64,000 bases of DNA, from positions 2,852,001 to 2,916,000 of the forward strand of contig CBDCER010000003.1 of the NCBI GenBank assembly GCA_965215855.1, written 5' to 3'. The notes beneath the pieces were generated by a model. The model did no database searches and was not told the DNA's origin. It saw only the letters and a program-made list of their open reading frames with translations. This DNA comes from J027 sp965215855. Lineage in GTDB: Bacteria; Chloroflexota; Anaerolineae; Aggregatilineales; J027. This document shows positions 41,400-50,778 of the stretch, piece by piece. Each line of letters opens with the position of its first letter. Position 1 is the first letter of the stretch. A program made the position numbers and the translations under genes.

Positions 41400-42638
41400 T
41401 CAGGCTTCCAGGAACCGCAGAGTCTCCTCCAGAACAACATCGGCAAATTCAGTGCTATTGATGTGGGCATTGACTTCACGATACATTATGGTGGAAGCTA
41501 ACCCCTCTCGTAGCATCGATGCACTGGTTAGCACGATGTCTTCATCCCAGAAGTTCCCGCCGTCTCGATTTTCCATCACCGAACCCCCAGCCATCGGCAT
41601 AACGACGACCACAGGGCCGCTTGCCTGATTGAGTTTTTGGATAAGGAATCGCACTGTTTCAAGCTGTTCTTCTCGCGTCAGTCGGACCAGTGTAAATTCT
41701 GGGTTATGATAATAGGTGGGACGGCCATGATATTGTTCTGGAATCTGATGCGGTGCACCGAACACGACAAAATCCAGGCAGCCTGGGACAATGATTTGTG
41801 GGATACCAGCTATTCCCGCCGCATCCAACCGTGAACTGCCGCCATCGTGAAACCCACCTGCAATATAGCCTGCAATTTCACTGAGTGTGAAGTCCAACAC
41901 AGCACTGAAATAACCTTGCTGGATCAGTTCTTCCATCGCTGGCCCACCAACACCATTGGCATGAAAGATCACCAAATCAACATCCTGCGCTTCGATGCCT
42001 GGTTTAATGTGCATGAGGGGGCGTGTGGTATTGCCCAGCATGGTCGCTGCCAGTGAACGCCGCTGATGTTCGGTAGTAGGCTTCGATTGTTGCGAGGCAT
42101 AGGTTTGTGCCATGCCTGCAATGGCACTGGCAGTGCTATTGAAAATTGCACGACTGACTGTATTAATGCCCAAAATGTCCACTACAGAGTGCATGACCAT
42201 GATGTCTTTAGTGCCGATGAAGGGCGCGAATTTGCGATGACCAGAGGCAATCGGCGAAACAATGATTTTGGGAAAGCCAACGGGCAATACTTTCATTGCG
42301 GCAGCAGCCAGCACTGCCCCTTCAGCTCCTCCTAGCGAGGTCACACCATGTATCTTGCCGCCTGTAAACAGTTCCAGGGTTAACTTGCGGACACCCGCAA
42401 GCATCCCTTCGACGGCTTTGCCACGTGTACCAGCGTTCCGTAGGGCATCAATTGACGTTCCGGCAGCCTGGGCAACGAGCTGGCGACTGAAATCAGCTTC
42501 TATCCCAATCGCCTCACCCAGGATGCCAGAATCAAGTACCAAAGTATCGCACCCCAAGGCACGAATTTGATCCCGTAGGTAGGCCGTTTCTGGCCCCTTG
42601 GTATCTAATGTGCCGATAAGAAGTACGGTTGGCATCAA
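41400..42638 (-). CDS. Tm-1-like ATP-binding domain protein (UPF0261), copy 1
   Basis: A 412-residue protein with the start VLLIGTLDTKGPETAYLRDQ, the hallmark of the UPF0261/Tm-1-like family. Further markers are GVTSLGGAEGAVLAAAAM, VMHSVVDILGINTVSRAIF, VIFHANGVGGPAMEELI and IIVPGCLDFVVFGAP. The tomato homologue Tm-1 binds ATP and blocks a tobamovirus replicase; the bacterial role is unknown. A second copy (44429-45637) shares the same layout with moderate identity. Between them lie a PEP-hydrolase-like gene and an isomerase gene. Catalytic involvement in the sugar pathway is inferred from the operon only. Confidence 0.9.
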   Translation of the reverse strand: MMPTVLLIGTLDTKGPETAYLRDQIRALGCDTLVLDSGILGEAIGIEADFSRQLVAQAAGTSIDALRNAGTRGKAVEGMLAGVRKLTLELFTGGKIHGVTSLGGAEGAVLAAAAMKVLPVGFPKIIVSPIASGHRKFAPFIGTKDIMVMHSVVDILGINTVSRAIFNSTASAIAGMAQTYASQQSKPTTEHQRRSLAATMLGNTTRPLMHIKPGIEAQDVDLVIFHANGVGGPAMEELIQQGYFSAVLDFTLSEIAGYIAGGFHDGGSSRLDAAGIAGIPQIIVPGCLDFVVFGAPHQIPEQYHGRPTYYHNPEFTLVRLTREEQLETVRFLIQKLNQASGPVVVVMPMAGGSVMENRDGGNFWDEDIVLTSASMLREGLASTIMYREVNAHINSTEFADVVLEETLRFLEA

Positions 42639-42644
42639 TATCCT

Positions 42645-43526
42645 CTAAGCGCCACATGCACGCAGGTGGTTGATTGTGTTTTCAACATGGCGCGAATATT
42701 GAGTATCACTCATCAGATCACTGCCGTGATCCCGAATGAACTTGAGTTCATCTTCAGTCGCTTCTGTACCCACGTCTTCGTCTGCTTCAGCCAACGGCGA
42801 ACGATCAAAAGGAACAACAAACTCACTTGTCAGATAGCCATCATAGCCAATGTCCTTAAGCGTGTCGATCACGGCTTTCCAATCGTAGCTACCTTCGCCT
42901 GGTGGACGCCGATTGTTATCGGCAATATGCACATCGACAAGATAGTCCGCTGTGTTGCGGAGGGACTGAAGTGGATCCTCTTCCTCGATATTGATATGGA
43001 AAGTATCCAGCGTAACGCCTACATTGCTACGGCCAACGTCTTGCATCAAGCGGATGGCCTGATCGTGACGATTGAGGAAGTTTGTTTCAAAACGGTTCAG
43101 GGGTTCCAGGCCAATGGTAACGCCCTTCGGTTTGGCGAAATCTGCAATTTCTTGAATACCTTCGACAGCCCATTGCCATTCGATTTCGGGGTCGGCCATC
43201 GCTACGATTTTGCCAACCTCGCTTGGCACCAGCGTCAGGACTGTGCCGCCCATCGCCTCAATCATGGCGACAATTTCTTTGCAGTATGCCACTGACATGT
43301 CACGATAGTACGAGTTACTATGGATCAAGTCGCGACCGGCTAACATAATGCTGACGGCTCCCATACATTCGATGTTGTATTTCTTCAAGAGCGCGTTAAC
43401 CTCTTTGACATCGTATTTTCTGGGTTCGCCCATGATTTGAATACCGTCATAGCCCAGGCGGCTCAAACGGGCAATGGTGACTTCAATCGGCTCCGGACGC
43501 ATCCAATTGTGCATACAGATTTTCAT
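42645..43526 (-). CDS. sugar phosphate isomerase/epimerase-like TIM barrel
   Basis: A 293-residue TIM barrel of the xylose-isomerase-like (AP_endonuc_2) superfamily. It starts MKICMHNWMRPEPIEVTIAR at ATG 43524-43526, with AAGGAG 10 bases upstream; the longer open frame has no support. Metal ligands are suggested by IGLEPLNRFETNF (Glu), GVTLDTFHINIEEED (Asp, His), DVHIADNNRRPPGEG (His, Arg) and YLTSEFVVPF (Glu). This set is that of tagatose/psicose 3-epimerases and related keto-sugar enzymes. It is one of three such proteins in the cluster. Confidence 0.87.
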   Translation of the reverse strand: MKICMHNWMRPEPIEVTIARLSRLGYDGIQIMGEPRKYDVKEVNALLKKYNIECMGAVSIMLAGRDLIHSNSYYRDMSVAYCKEIVAMIEAMGGTVLTLVPSEVGKIVAMADPEIEWQWAVEGIQEIADFAKPKGVTIGLEPLNRFETNFLNRHDQAIRLMQDVGRSNVGVTLDTFHINIEEEDPLQSLRNTADYLVDVHIADNNRRPPGEGSYDWKAVIDTLKDIGYDGYLTSEFVVPFDRSPLAEADEDVGTEATEDELKFIRDHGSDLMSDTQYSRHVENTINHLRACGA

Positions 43527-43593
43527 AGTTGAAATTCTCCTTAAATTGATAAATATACCTAAACGATTATGCCGGATTGTCGATTGTCCTCGG

Positions 43594-44424
43594 CTAGCCT
43601 GGTGCAAGTGCTTTAAATGCGGCAACTTGTGCCCGGATTGCTTGTTCTGTTGGCAAACGCTCTGCACTGGACGCCCCGTAAAATCCGGCGATACCGGGCA
43701 TTTGCTTCAGCGCTTTCCCGACATTTTCGGGTGTGTCGAACGGGCCGCCGTGACAGATGACAAGACGCTGGCGATCAATGGTCCATACAGCATCGGCTAT
43801 CGTCATCACTGTATCAATCGCTTGATCGAGTGTCAGGGCTTCTGAAGCTCCAATACTGCCAGCAGTTGTCAGGCCCATGTGGGCGACAATGAGATCGCCA
43901 CCAACTTCAGTCATGGCCTGAGCCTCATCTACATTGAAGACATAGGGCGATGTAAAGAGGTCCAAGTCATGAGCAGCTTTAATCATGGCGACTTCTTTGT
44001 TATAGTCCATGCCAGTGGCTTCAAGATTGGCGCGAAATAGTCCATCGAATAATCCAACTGTCGGAAAGTTCTGAACGCCAGAAAACCCAATGTCGCGTAT
44101 TTGTCGTAAAAACACTGGCATCTGGCGGAATGGATCCGTTCCATTGACACCAGCCAGAACTGGTGTGTTTTGGACAATCGGCAAGACTTCGCCAGCCATT
44201 TCCATCACAATAGCATTCGCATCGCCATAGGCCAGGAGACCAGCTAAAGAACCGCGCCCAGCCATACGATAGCGCCCTGAGTTATAGATGATGATGAGAT
44301 CAGAGCCGCCCGCTTCTTCAAATTTGGCTGAAATGCCGGTTCCAGCGCCCGTGCCAATAATTGGCTTACCATTTTCAATTTGAGATCGAAGGCGTTTCAA
44401 AATCTCAGCCCGCGATATTCGCAT
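43594..44424 (-). CDS. phosphoenolpyruvate hydrolase-like TIM-barrel protein
   Basis: A 276-residue protein of the PEP_hydrolase/TIM-barrel signal-transduction family. Features are IIGTGAGTGISAKFEEAGGSDLI at the start (given here as IIGTGAGTGISAKFEEAG), YNSGRYRMAGRGSLAGLLAY, GVNGTDPFRQMPVFL and ICHGGPFDTPENV near the end. It corresponds to the C-terminal half of plant Tm-1 proteins. The ribosome site AGGAGG overlaps the last codons of the Tm-1-like gene upstream, leaving a 4-base gap, so the two are made together. A hydrolase activity on phospho-enol compounds has been proposed for the family; the substrate here is unknown. Confidence 0.88.
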   Translation of the reverse strand: MRISRAEILKRLRSQIENGKPIIGTGAGTGISAKFEEAGGSDLIIIYNSGRYRMAGRGSLAGLLAYGDANAIVMEMAGEVLPIVQNTPVLAGVNGTDPFRQMPVFLRQIRDIGFSGVQNFPTVGLFDGLFRANLEATGMDYNKEVAMIKAAHDLDLFTSPYVFNVDEAQAMTEVGGDLIVAHMGLTTAGSIGASEALTLDQAIDTVMTIADAVWTIDRQRLVICHGGPFDTPENVGKALKQMPGIAGFYGASSAERLPTEQAIRAQVAAFKALAPG

Positions 44425-44428
44425 TATC

Positions 44429-45637
44429 TTATCCTCCTAGCATATCGAGGAGTGCATGAGCGACTTGTTCGGCGAATGCTGGATCATTGATGTCGGTTTG
44501 CATCTCAATGACCGGAATATCGCTGCGAAGATTCGCTTTTAGTGCGTCCACGAACGCTTGCATTGCTTCGGGAGAATGAAAAAGTTTACCTTCTACATCA
44601 ATCTCGGAGACTCCGGCCAGAGGAATATATACACTGACCGGGCTGGTGGCAGCGTTCAGTTTGCTGGCAAAGATTTGGCCTAGTTGTTGTGTTTCATCCG
44701 GTGTTGTTCGCATCAGCGTGACGTTGGGGTTCCATTCATACAAAATGCGATCTCGGTAGCGTTCTGGAACCGTATCACGCCCCCAAAAATTGCACATGTC
44801 AATGCACCCTGGCACTACAACCTGCGGTATGCCTGTTGCAACAGCGGCATCCAGACGATTCGGGCCAGCACTGAGAACCCCACCGCAAACTTCATCAGCC
44901 CATTCGGTTGTAGTCATATCCAGCACAGCGGTGAAGTGACCATCAGCAATTAAGGCTTCCATGGTGCGACCACCGGTACCTGTCGCATGAAAAACCAGCA
45001 CCTCGTAACCAGCGGCTTCTAGGATGGCACGTGCATGGTTTACGGCACGGGTTGTGTTCCCAAACATGGTGGCAGCAATTAAGGGCTTATCGTCATTTAC
45101 TGCGACTTCCCTAGCGACCATACCGGAAATAGCACCAGCGGCATTGGTATAGATGATACGGCTGATGCGATTTACGCCTGCCACATCAACAATGGATGGC
45201 ATCATGGTGATGTCGGTTGTGCCAACATATTGGCTCACATCGCCAGAAGCAACCGTAGAAACCATGAGTTTTGGAAAGCCAATCGGTAATCCACGCATGG
45301 CGCTAGTGGCGACGGATGTTCCTCCGCCGCCACCCATTGAAACAATGCCGTGAATCTTACCCTCTTGATATAGCTCACGGACAACCCTGGTAGCGCCATC
45401 AGCCATAACAGCCATGGCATTGCCCCTGTCGGCTTCAGCTACCAGGTTGGTTAGGGGCGTGCCGCCAGCCTCAGCGACTTGGGCACTCGATACATCGGCC
45501 TCGAAAGCGGGTGTTCCAAGTATGCCCGTGTCTACAACAAGGGTCTGATGGCCTTGTTTCTCGATCTCAGTTTTCAAAAAACTGAAATCTTGTCCTTTGG
45601 TGTCTAATGCACCAATAATACAGATACACGTATCCAT
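44429..45637 (-). CDS. Tm-1-like ATP-binding domain protein (UPF0261), copy 2
   Basis: A 402-residue paralog of the gene at 41400-42638. Matching motifs: IIGALDTKGQDFSFLKTEIE, GIVSMGGGGGTSVATSAMR, MMPSIVDVAGVNRISRIIY, VFHATGTGGRTMEALIADG and VVVPGCIDMCNFWGRD. It is followed at 4 bases by the TIM-barrel partner. Gene order Tm-1N then TIM barrel equals the domain order in the fused plant and fungal proteins. No strong ribosome site precedes its ATG, which lies 17 bases after the Gfo/Idh gene, so coupling from upstream is likely. Confidence 0.9.
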   Translation of the reverse strand: MDTCICIIGALDTKGQDFSFLKTEIEKQGHQTLVVDTGILGTPAFEADVSSAQVAEAGGTPLTNLVAEADRGNAMAVMADGATRVVRELYQEGKIHGIVSMGGGGGTSVATSAMRGLPIGFPKLMVSTVASGDVSQYVGTTDITMMPSIVDVAGVNRISRIIYTNAAGAISGMVAREVAVNDDKPLIAATMFGNTTRAVNHARAILEAAGYEVLVFHATGTGGRTMEALIADGHFTAVLDMTTTEWADEVCGGVLSAGPNRLDAAVATGIPQVVVPGCIDMCNFWGRDTVPERYRDRILYEWNPNVTLMRTTPDETQQLGQIFASKLNAATSPVSVYIPLAGVSEIDVEGKLFHSPEAMQAFVDALKANLRSDIPVIEMQTDINDPAFAEQVAHALLDMLGG

Positions 45638-45654
45638 CAGCAGGATCGCATCAC

Positions 45655-46857
45655 TTAGTAACGAATGTCTACACTACGGTTGGAGACTGCTGACTCCACA
45701 ATCGCATCACAGATAACGGCATTGCGATATCCATCCACGAAGGTGGCTCCATAGGGGGCAACATCAGTATCGTTCACGATTGCCCTGAAGAAATGGTCAA
45801 ATTCATGCACAAACGAATGTTCCCAACCGATGATGTGTCCTTGCGGCCACCAGTTTTCCCAGTAAGGATGGTGCGGCTCGCTGACGAGGATGTTGTGGAA
45901 GCCCTGGGTCGTGTTAGGAGATTCGCCAGCCCAGAATACTTCCAGTTCATTCATGCGCTCAAGGTTAAACCGGATGGATCCCTTCTCGCCGTTGATTTCA
46001 AGGACTTCGTGGTTCTTACGTCCCTGGCAAAACCGAGATGCCTCGACAGTGCCCAGTGCCCCATTCTCAAATTCTAATAGAGCCGTAAAGGCATCATCAA
46101 CATCGACCTTACCCATTCCTTCCGCGCCATCCAGTGGGCGTTCCTCGACAAATGTCTTGGTCATTCCCATAACGCGTTTAGGTTCACCCACCAGGAACCG
46201 TGCTAGGTCAATGATATGAGCACCCAGATCACCAAGTGCGCCACTCCCCGCTACGGATTTATCCAACCGCCATATCTTGGGGAACGTGGGGTCGATAATC
46301 CATTCTTGTAGGTATACCGCGCGATAATGGAATATGCGCCCCAGCAATCCACTCTCGATCAATTTCTTGGCCTGGACAATGGCGGGCACAAAACGATAAT
46401 TGAAGGCAACCATGTGCTTGACACCGGCTTTTTCGACAGCATCCAACATACCGCGTGCTTCTTCTGCGGTGCGTGCCAATGGCTTTTCGCAGAATACGTG
46501 CTTGCCAGCTTCGGCGGCGGCAATACATGGCTCGGCATGTACATTGTTGGGGCCACCGTTGTCGAACACATCAATATCGTCATTTTCCAGCATCGCACGC
46601 CAGTTAGTGTAATGGCGTTCATAACCAAATCGCTTGGCTGCTTCTATGACCGCCGCCTCGTTACGCCCAGCAATACCCACCAGTCTGGGTATCGCTGCTG
46701 GAGGATACATCATGTATGGAATTGTCTTCAACGCATTGGAGTGGGCTTTGCCCATAAACGCATAACCCAACATTCCCACGCCGATTTTGGGAGCATCATC
46801 GCCAGATGTTTGGGCAGCCATTGAGGTGAAACCGCCACCTTTTTGCTCGTCAGACAT
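45655..46857 (-). CDS. Gfo/Idh/MocA family sugar oxidoreductase
   Basis: A 400-residue NAD(P)-dependent dehydrogenase. The N-terminal Rossmann motif is GVGMLGYAFMGKAHSNALK (about 26-44). The catalytic EKPLART (about 124) carries the conserved Lys, and GALGDLGAHIIDLARFLVG (about 210) holds the Asp/His pair. These enzymes oxidise sugars, inositols or sugar acids, often at C3. The AGGAGG site precedes the ATG. Together with the isomerase-like barrels, it suggests a keto-sugar intermediate. Confidence 0.92.
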   Translation of the reverse strand: MSDEQKGGGFTSMAAQTSGDDAPKIGVGMLGYAFMGKAHSNALKTIPYMMYPPAAIPRLVGIAGRNEAAVIEAAKRFGYERHYTNWRAMLENDDIDVFDNGGPNNVHAEPCIAAAEAGKHVFCEKPLARTAEEARGMLDAVEKAGVKHMVAFNYRFVPAIVQAKKLIESGLLGRIFHYRAVYLQEWIIDPTFPKIWRLDKSVAGSGALGDLGAHIIDLARFLVGEPKRVMGMTKTFVEERPLDGAEGMGKVDVDDAFTALLEFENGALGTVEASRFCQGRKNHEVLEINGEKGSIRFNLERMNELEVFWAGESPNTTQGFHNILVSEPHHPYWENWWPQGHIIGWEHSFVHEFDHFFRAIVNDTDVAPYGATFVDGYRNAVICDAIVESAVSNRSVDIRY

Positions 46858-46866
46858 GATCGCCTC

Positions 46867-47871
46867 CTACTTATCGGATGCAAAAGCAGCATCAAAATCA
46901 ACATCTGAAGGAGTGAGATCCAATTTACGGACCAATCGGAGGGCTTCGGGCGCACCTTGATCGCGGTTCATGTTATTGTCTTCCCATTCCACAGAGAGTG
47001 GTCCGTCGTAGCCGACTGCATTCAAAGCTCGGAACACTTTCTCAAATGGCACACCGCCACGCCCCGGCGACACAAAGTCCCAGCCACGACGATGATCGCC
47101 GAACATCAAATGCGACGACAGGATGCTATTGCGGCCATCCAACCGATGCGCGGCTTCTTTTACATGTGCGTGGTAAATGCGGTCACCGAATTCATAGACA
47201 AATGCCACAGGGTCAACCATTTGCCAATATAGGTGACTCGGATCGAAGTTAATGCCAAAAGCTGGGCGATGGTTGATCGCCTCCAGGGTTTTTTGCGTCG
47301 TCCAGAAATCGTAAGCAATTTCTGAAGGATGCACTTCCAGGGCATATTTCACCCCAACTTCATCAAAAACATCTAGGATTGGATTCCATCTGTCTGCAAA
47401 GTCTTGGTATCCATCCTCAATCATCTCAGTTGCCACAGGCGGGAAGCCAGCTAACATATGCCAAATCTTGGAGCCGGTAAACCCATTGACAACTTTCACG
47501 CCCATCAGCGCAGCGGCACGGGCAGTGTTTTTGACCTCTCCGGCGGCACGCTGGCGTACACCTTCGGGATCACCATCACCCCAGAGACGGGAGGGCAATA
47601 TTCCCTTGTGACGTTCATCAATCGGATGATCACAGACTGCTTGCCCAACCAAGTGAGTGCTGATAGCGAAACACTGCAAATTGTGTCTTTCGAGAATATC
47701 TTTCCGAGACTGAATATATGAATCATCGCTGAGGGCTTTATCTACCTCAAAATGGTCGCCCCAGCAGGCCAGCTCTAGTCCATCATAGCCGAAAGCTGCT
47801 GCTTTCTCAGCCATTGTTTCTAGAGGCAAATCTGCCCATTGACCGGTAAAAATCGTAATTGGTCTTGCCAT
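46867..47871 (-). CDS. sugar phosphate isomerase/epimerase-like TIM barrel
   Basis: A 334-residue AP_endonuc_2-type barrel. It begins MARPITIFTGQWADLPLETM and has the ligand set YALEVHPSEIAYDF (Glu), GINFDPSHLYWQMVDP (Asp, His), IYHAHVKEAAHRLDGRN (His, Lys) and LSVEWEDNNMNRDQG (Glu). This pattern, with DPSHL and KEA, is common in isomerase-like proteins found next to Gfo/Idh dehydrogenases, including keto-glycoside-processing pairs. It ends 10 bases before the Gfo/Idh gene, so the two very likely act in sequence. Confidence 0.88.
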   Translation of the reverse strand: MARPITIFTGQWADLPLETMAEKAAAFGYDGLELACWGDHFEVDKALSDDSYIQSRKDILERHNLQCFAISTHLVGQAVCDHPIDERHKGILPSRLWGDGDPEGVRQRAAGEVKNTARAAALMGVKVVNGFTGSKIWHMLAGFPPVATEMIEDGYQDFADRWNPILDVFDEVGVKYALEVHPSEIAYDFWTTQKTLEAINHRPAFGINFDPSHLYWQMVDPVAFVYEFGDRIYHAHVKEAAHRLDGRNSILSSHLMFGDHRRGWDFVSPGRGGVPFEKVFRALNAVGYDGPLSVEWEDNNMNRDQGAPEALRLVRKLDLTPSDVDFDAAFASDK

Positions 47872-47959
47872 TTGTTCTTGTCCCTCTCTTTCAAAATTTC
47901 ATAAATGCACACAAACGAATACTGTGCAAAATACTAGTCGCAATAAGCATGAAAGTTAC

Positions 47960-48805
47960 TCAAGGTTCCACACCTGAGTGTTTCGGTGAAACCGGAGATG
48001 GAATTGACGACCCAGATCGGACACGTGACTCAACAGCAGCCGCAATCTCACGGGTTGAAAGGAATGCCAATGCTGCGGGAAAGAGCGACATAAAAACCAG
48101 GTAAGGGGCTGTAAAATTATTGAATGTATCGTCAGCTTCCTGGATGATAGTTTGTTTCTGCTCATCCCTTAAACCCCGGTTCCATTGACGCTCTGTATAT
48201 CCATAAGGTGCTTCGGGGCGAGCAATTGAAAGAAAATAGGCCAGTACCAGCGCTATCACAATGCCAGCGGCGATGACGCCAACAATTTGATGACTGATCT
48301 TGAATGGCGCAAGCTGGGAGCTTTCCTCCGCACTTTTTGGTATGACATGACTCCACATGATGAATAGGAGCGTGGAGCCTAGTAGCCACAAGAAACTATA
48401 GCGGTAAGCGGTTAATTGCTCCGGTTGCAATAGTGAGCCGATCCCCACCACGATTCCTGCAATAATAAGAATCTCGATGGCGCGATAGGTGCGATATGGG
48501 ATAACGTGGTTGAATCGGAGGGCAAATATGAACATGAAGAGGATATAGCCCAATATCAGCGCCACAAAACGTGTGACAAAGGGTATCGAACTCACCATCA
48601 CCTTATCTTGACGTGCAATAAAGGGGATTGAATCATCAGGGGCACTGTCTTGCAAGCTTTGTATTGCATCAGGATCATAATCTTGCAAACTTCTTAGTAG
48701 AAGTGCGTCACTCCACACTGGTAAAACAATACCTCCAAGAATCAAGAGTATAATTATTGCACTGCCGAGATATTTGATAGGTGGTATGTATTTTTTGGCA
48801 ATCAT
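47960..48805 (-). CDS. polytopic membrane protein of unknown family
   Basis: A 281-residue protein with about six hydrophobic segments, near residues 12-31, 77-100, 107-126, 136-154, 170-193 and 233-252. No transporter motif or catalytic signature was recognised. It lies within the catabolic cluster between two isomerase genes, with weak ribosome signals and somewhat larger spacers on each side (88 and 43 bases). It could be an accessory transporter or a passenger inserted later. Confidence 0.7.
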   Translation of the reverse strand: MIAKKYIPPIKYLGSAIIILLILGGIVLPVWSDALLLRSLQDYDPDAIQSLQDSAPDDSIPFIARQDKVMVSSIPFVTRFVALILGYILFMFIFALRFNHVIPYRTYRAIEILIIAGIVVGIGSLLQPEQLTAYRYSFLWLLGSTLLFIMWSHVIPKSAEESSQLAPFKISHQIVGVIAAGIVIALVLAYFLSIARPEAPYGYTERQWNRGLRDEQKQTIIQEADDTFNNFTAPYLVFMSLFPAALAFLSTREIAAAVESRVRSGSSIPSPVSPKHSGVEP

Positions 48806-48848
48806 CTATTGACACTATCTTTCATCATATGCAAGCCATAAGCACACA

Positions 48849-49700
48849 CTATGCAGCAAACAAATCTCTTAGAAATGCCAGCCCGTTTTCGGCAATATCA
48901 TCTTGGGTCGGCTCAAACGCACGCCAAATTGCCGCAGCACGAGCAATTGATTTCACCTCGCTAGTAAATGACTCAATAACGACGGGGCCGTCATAGCCAA
49001 TCGCTTTAAGGCCCTTCTCTACATCATGCCAGGGAACATTGCCATTTCCCGGCGCACCACGGTCACTGCCACAGGCATGGAGATAGGCCAGACGATGCCC
49101 AACCGTCACAATGGCATCATAGAGAGACTTTTCTTCAATGTTCATATGAAAACTATCAAGCATGATCTGGCATGATGGGCTATCGACACGGTCAATAACT
49201 TCCACGACCTGTTTGGCTGTATTGATAAAACTGGTTTCAAACCGGTTGAGGGGTTCGATTCCCAGTGTAACGCCATGATCCGCTGCCTTTTTCGAGACTG
49301 TACTGAGGTTATTGACGAGTGTCTCAACATCCTGGGCGCGTTCGTCAGCCGTTTGCTGCCAGGTACGTCCCACTGCTGAATAGATCGGCCCAACAATAAA
49401 TTGAGCGCCCAGCGTGGATGCAGCATCTATGCAATGTGATAGATACCCTTTGGCGTTTTCTTGGATAGCTGCATCAGGATGTATTAAGTCACGATCAGGC
49501 CCGATGGCAGCGCAAATATTCGCTTCCAGGCCATTGTCCCGTAGAATATGTGCTGCTGCTTGGTAATCTAGGACGGCGGTGTCTTCAATAGGGATTTCAA
49601 TAAGATCGAAGCCCATTTGCTTGACTTTTGCAGCCAGCGGAGCCAATTTTTCGACTGTAACACCGGCTGTCCAAACCCAACAATTTACACCAAATTTCAT
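48849..49700 (-). CDS. D-tagatose/psicose 3-epimerase-like protein
   Basis: A 283-residue TIM barrel. The start MKFGVNCWVWTAGVTVEKLA and ligands IGIEPLNRFETSF (Glu), IMLDSFHMNIEE (Asp, His), YLHACGSDRGAPGNGNVPW (His, Arg) and VIESFTSEV (Glu) closely follow ketose 3-epimerases (DTE/DPE) and their L-ribulose relatives. AAGGGGAC precedes the ATG. It lies right after the transporter genes, so it probably acts early on the imported sugar. Confidence 0.9.
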   Translation of the reverse strand: MKFGVNCWVWTAGVTVEKLAPLAAKVKQMGFDLIEIPIEDTAVLDYQAAAHILRDNGLEANICAAIGPDRDLIHPDAAIQENAKGYLSHCIDAASTLGAQFIVGPIYSAVGRTWQQTADERAQDVETLVNNLSTVSKKAADHGVTLGIEPLNRFETSFINTAKQVVEVIDRVDSPSCQIMLDSFHMNIEEKSLYDAIVTVGHRLAYLHACGSDRGAPGNGNVPWHDVEKGLKAIGYDGPVVIESFTSEVKSIARAAAIWRAFEPTQDDIAENGLAFLRDLFAA

Positions 49701-49710
49701 ATTTGTCCCC

Positions 49711-50778
49711 TTAATTTATGTCAGCAATCCGCTTACCATCTCCCCCAAAGAAATGGATACGATCATACGAAATATCGAATCTAATCTGATCGTTGATGTT
49801 GAACGGCGCGATACCGGGAATAACACTCAATAGCGTTGAATTACCTGTAGCGATATGAATGACAGTCTCGACACCCAACGGTTCCATTAGCGCGACTGAT
49901 CCTGCATATTTCCCATCACTATGAATACGGATGTCTTCTGGACGAATTCCGATGAACACTTCTTGCGGAATCTCTGTGTTCTCCGGCACGGCAATTTGTA
50001 AATCACCATCTTTGATATGGAGGTTCCCGTTGTCACGATGGGCTGTCAGCATGTTAATCTGGGGGGTTCCCACGAGAGTTGCTACGAAGGTCGCCGCAGG
50101 CCGATCATAGATGTCATAAGGTGTGCCGATTTGCAGAATATGGCCGTCATTCAAAACGCCGATACGGTCGGCCATCGTCAGCGCCTCAACCTGATCGTGG
50201 GTCACAAACAGGGTAGTGCTATGTTCAATTCTTTGCAGATGTTCCAATTCAACACGCAGGGCTTCGCGCAGCTTCGCATCCAGGTTTGAAAGCGGCTCAT
50301 CCATCAAATAAATACGTGGTCGGCGAACAATGGCACGCCCAATCGAGACGCGCTGCATCTCGCCACCGGACAGCCGTGCCGTTTTGCGCTCCAATAGGTG
50401 TGTGATACGCAATTTCTCGGCTGTCTCTTTTACTCGGCGCTCAATTTCAACTTTATCTAATCGGCGAAGCGGAGAGCGCAATGGAAAAGCCAGATTGTCA
50501 AATACTGTCATATTGGGATAGAGTGAATATTGCTGAAAAACAAAGGCGACATCACGATCGGAGGGAGCAAGCGCATCGACCTCTTCATTGTCAAAAACAA
50601 CCGTACCATCATACTGCCGTTCCAGGCCCGCTACGACCCGCAGTGTTGTGGTTTTGCCTGCACCCGTCGGCCCAAGCAAAACGAAGAATTCACCGTCGTT
50701 AACAGTGAAGGACACATCATTTAACGCGACAACATCCTTATATTTTTTTGTAACGTTTTTTAGTTCAATCGTACTCAT
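49711..50778 (-). CDS. sugar ABC transporter ATPase, first of two types
   Basis: A 355-residue MalK/UgpC-type ATPase with C-terminal OB regulatory domain. Walker A GPTGAGKTTT (about 36), Q-loop FQQYSLYPNM, signature LSGGEMQRVSIGRA, Walker B IYLMDEPLSNLD and the switch His in VTHDQ. MQ in the signature, in place of the usual QQ, is reminiscent of the two-ATPase glycerol-type systems. It overlaps the second ATPase gene by 4 bases (ATGA). It probably forms a heterodimer with it at the MalF/MalG-like permeases. Confidence 0.92.
   Translation of the reverse strand: MSTIELKNVTKKYKDVVALNDVSFTVNDGEFFVLLGPTGAGKTTTLRVVAGLERQYDGTVVFDNEEVDALAPSDRDVAFVFQQYSLYPNMTVFDNLAFPLRSPLRRLDKVEIERRVKETAEKLRITHLLERKTARLSGGEMQRVSIGRAIVRRPRIYLMDEPLSNLDAKLREALRVELEHLQRIEHSTTLFVTHDQVEALTMADRIGVLNDGHILQIGTPYDIYDRPAATFVATLVGTPQINMLTAHRDNGNLHIKDGDLQIAVPENTEIPQEVFIGIRPEDIRIHSDGKYAGSVALMEPLGVETVIHIATGNSTLLSVIPGIAPFNINDQIRFDISYDRIHFFGGDGKRIADIN

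Noticed and set aside
42666..43295. 209-codon plus-strand frame in the catabolic cluster
   Set aside because: It is antisense to an isomerase-like gene with a full set of metal-ligand motifs.
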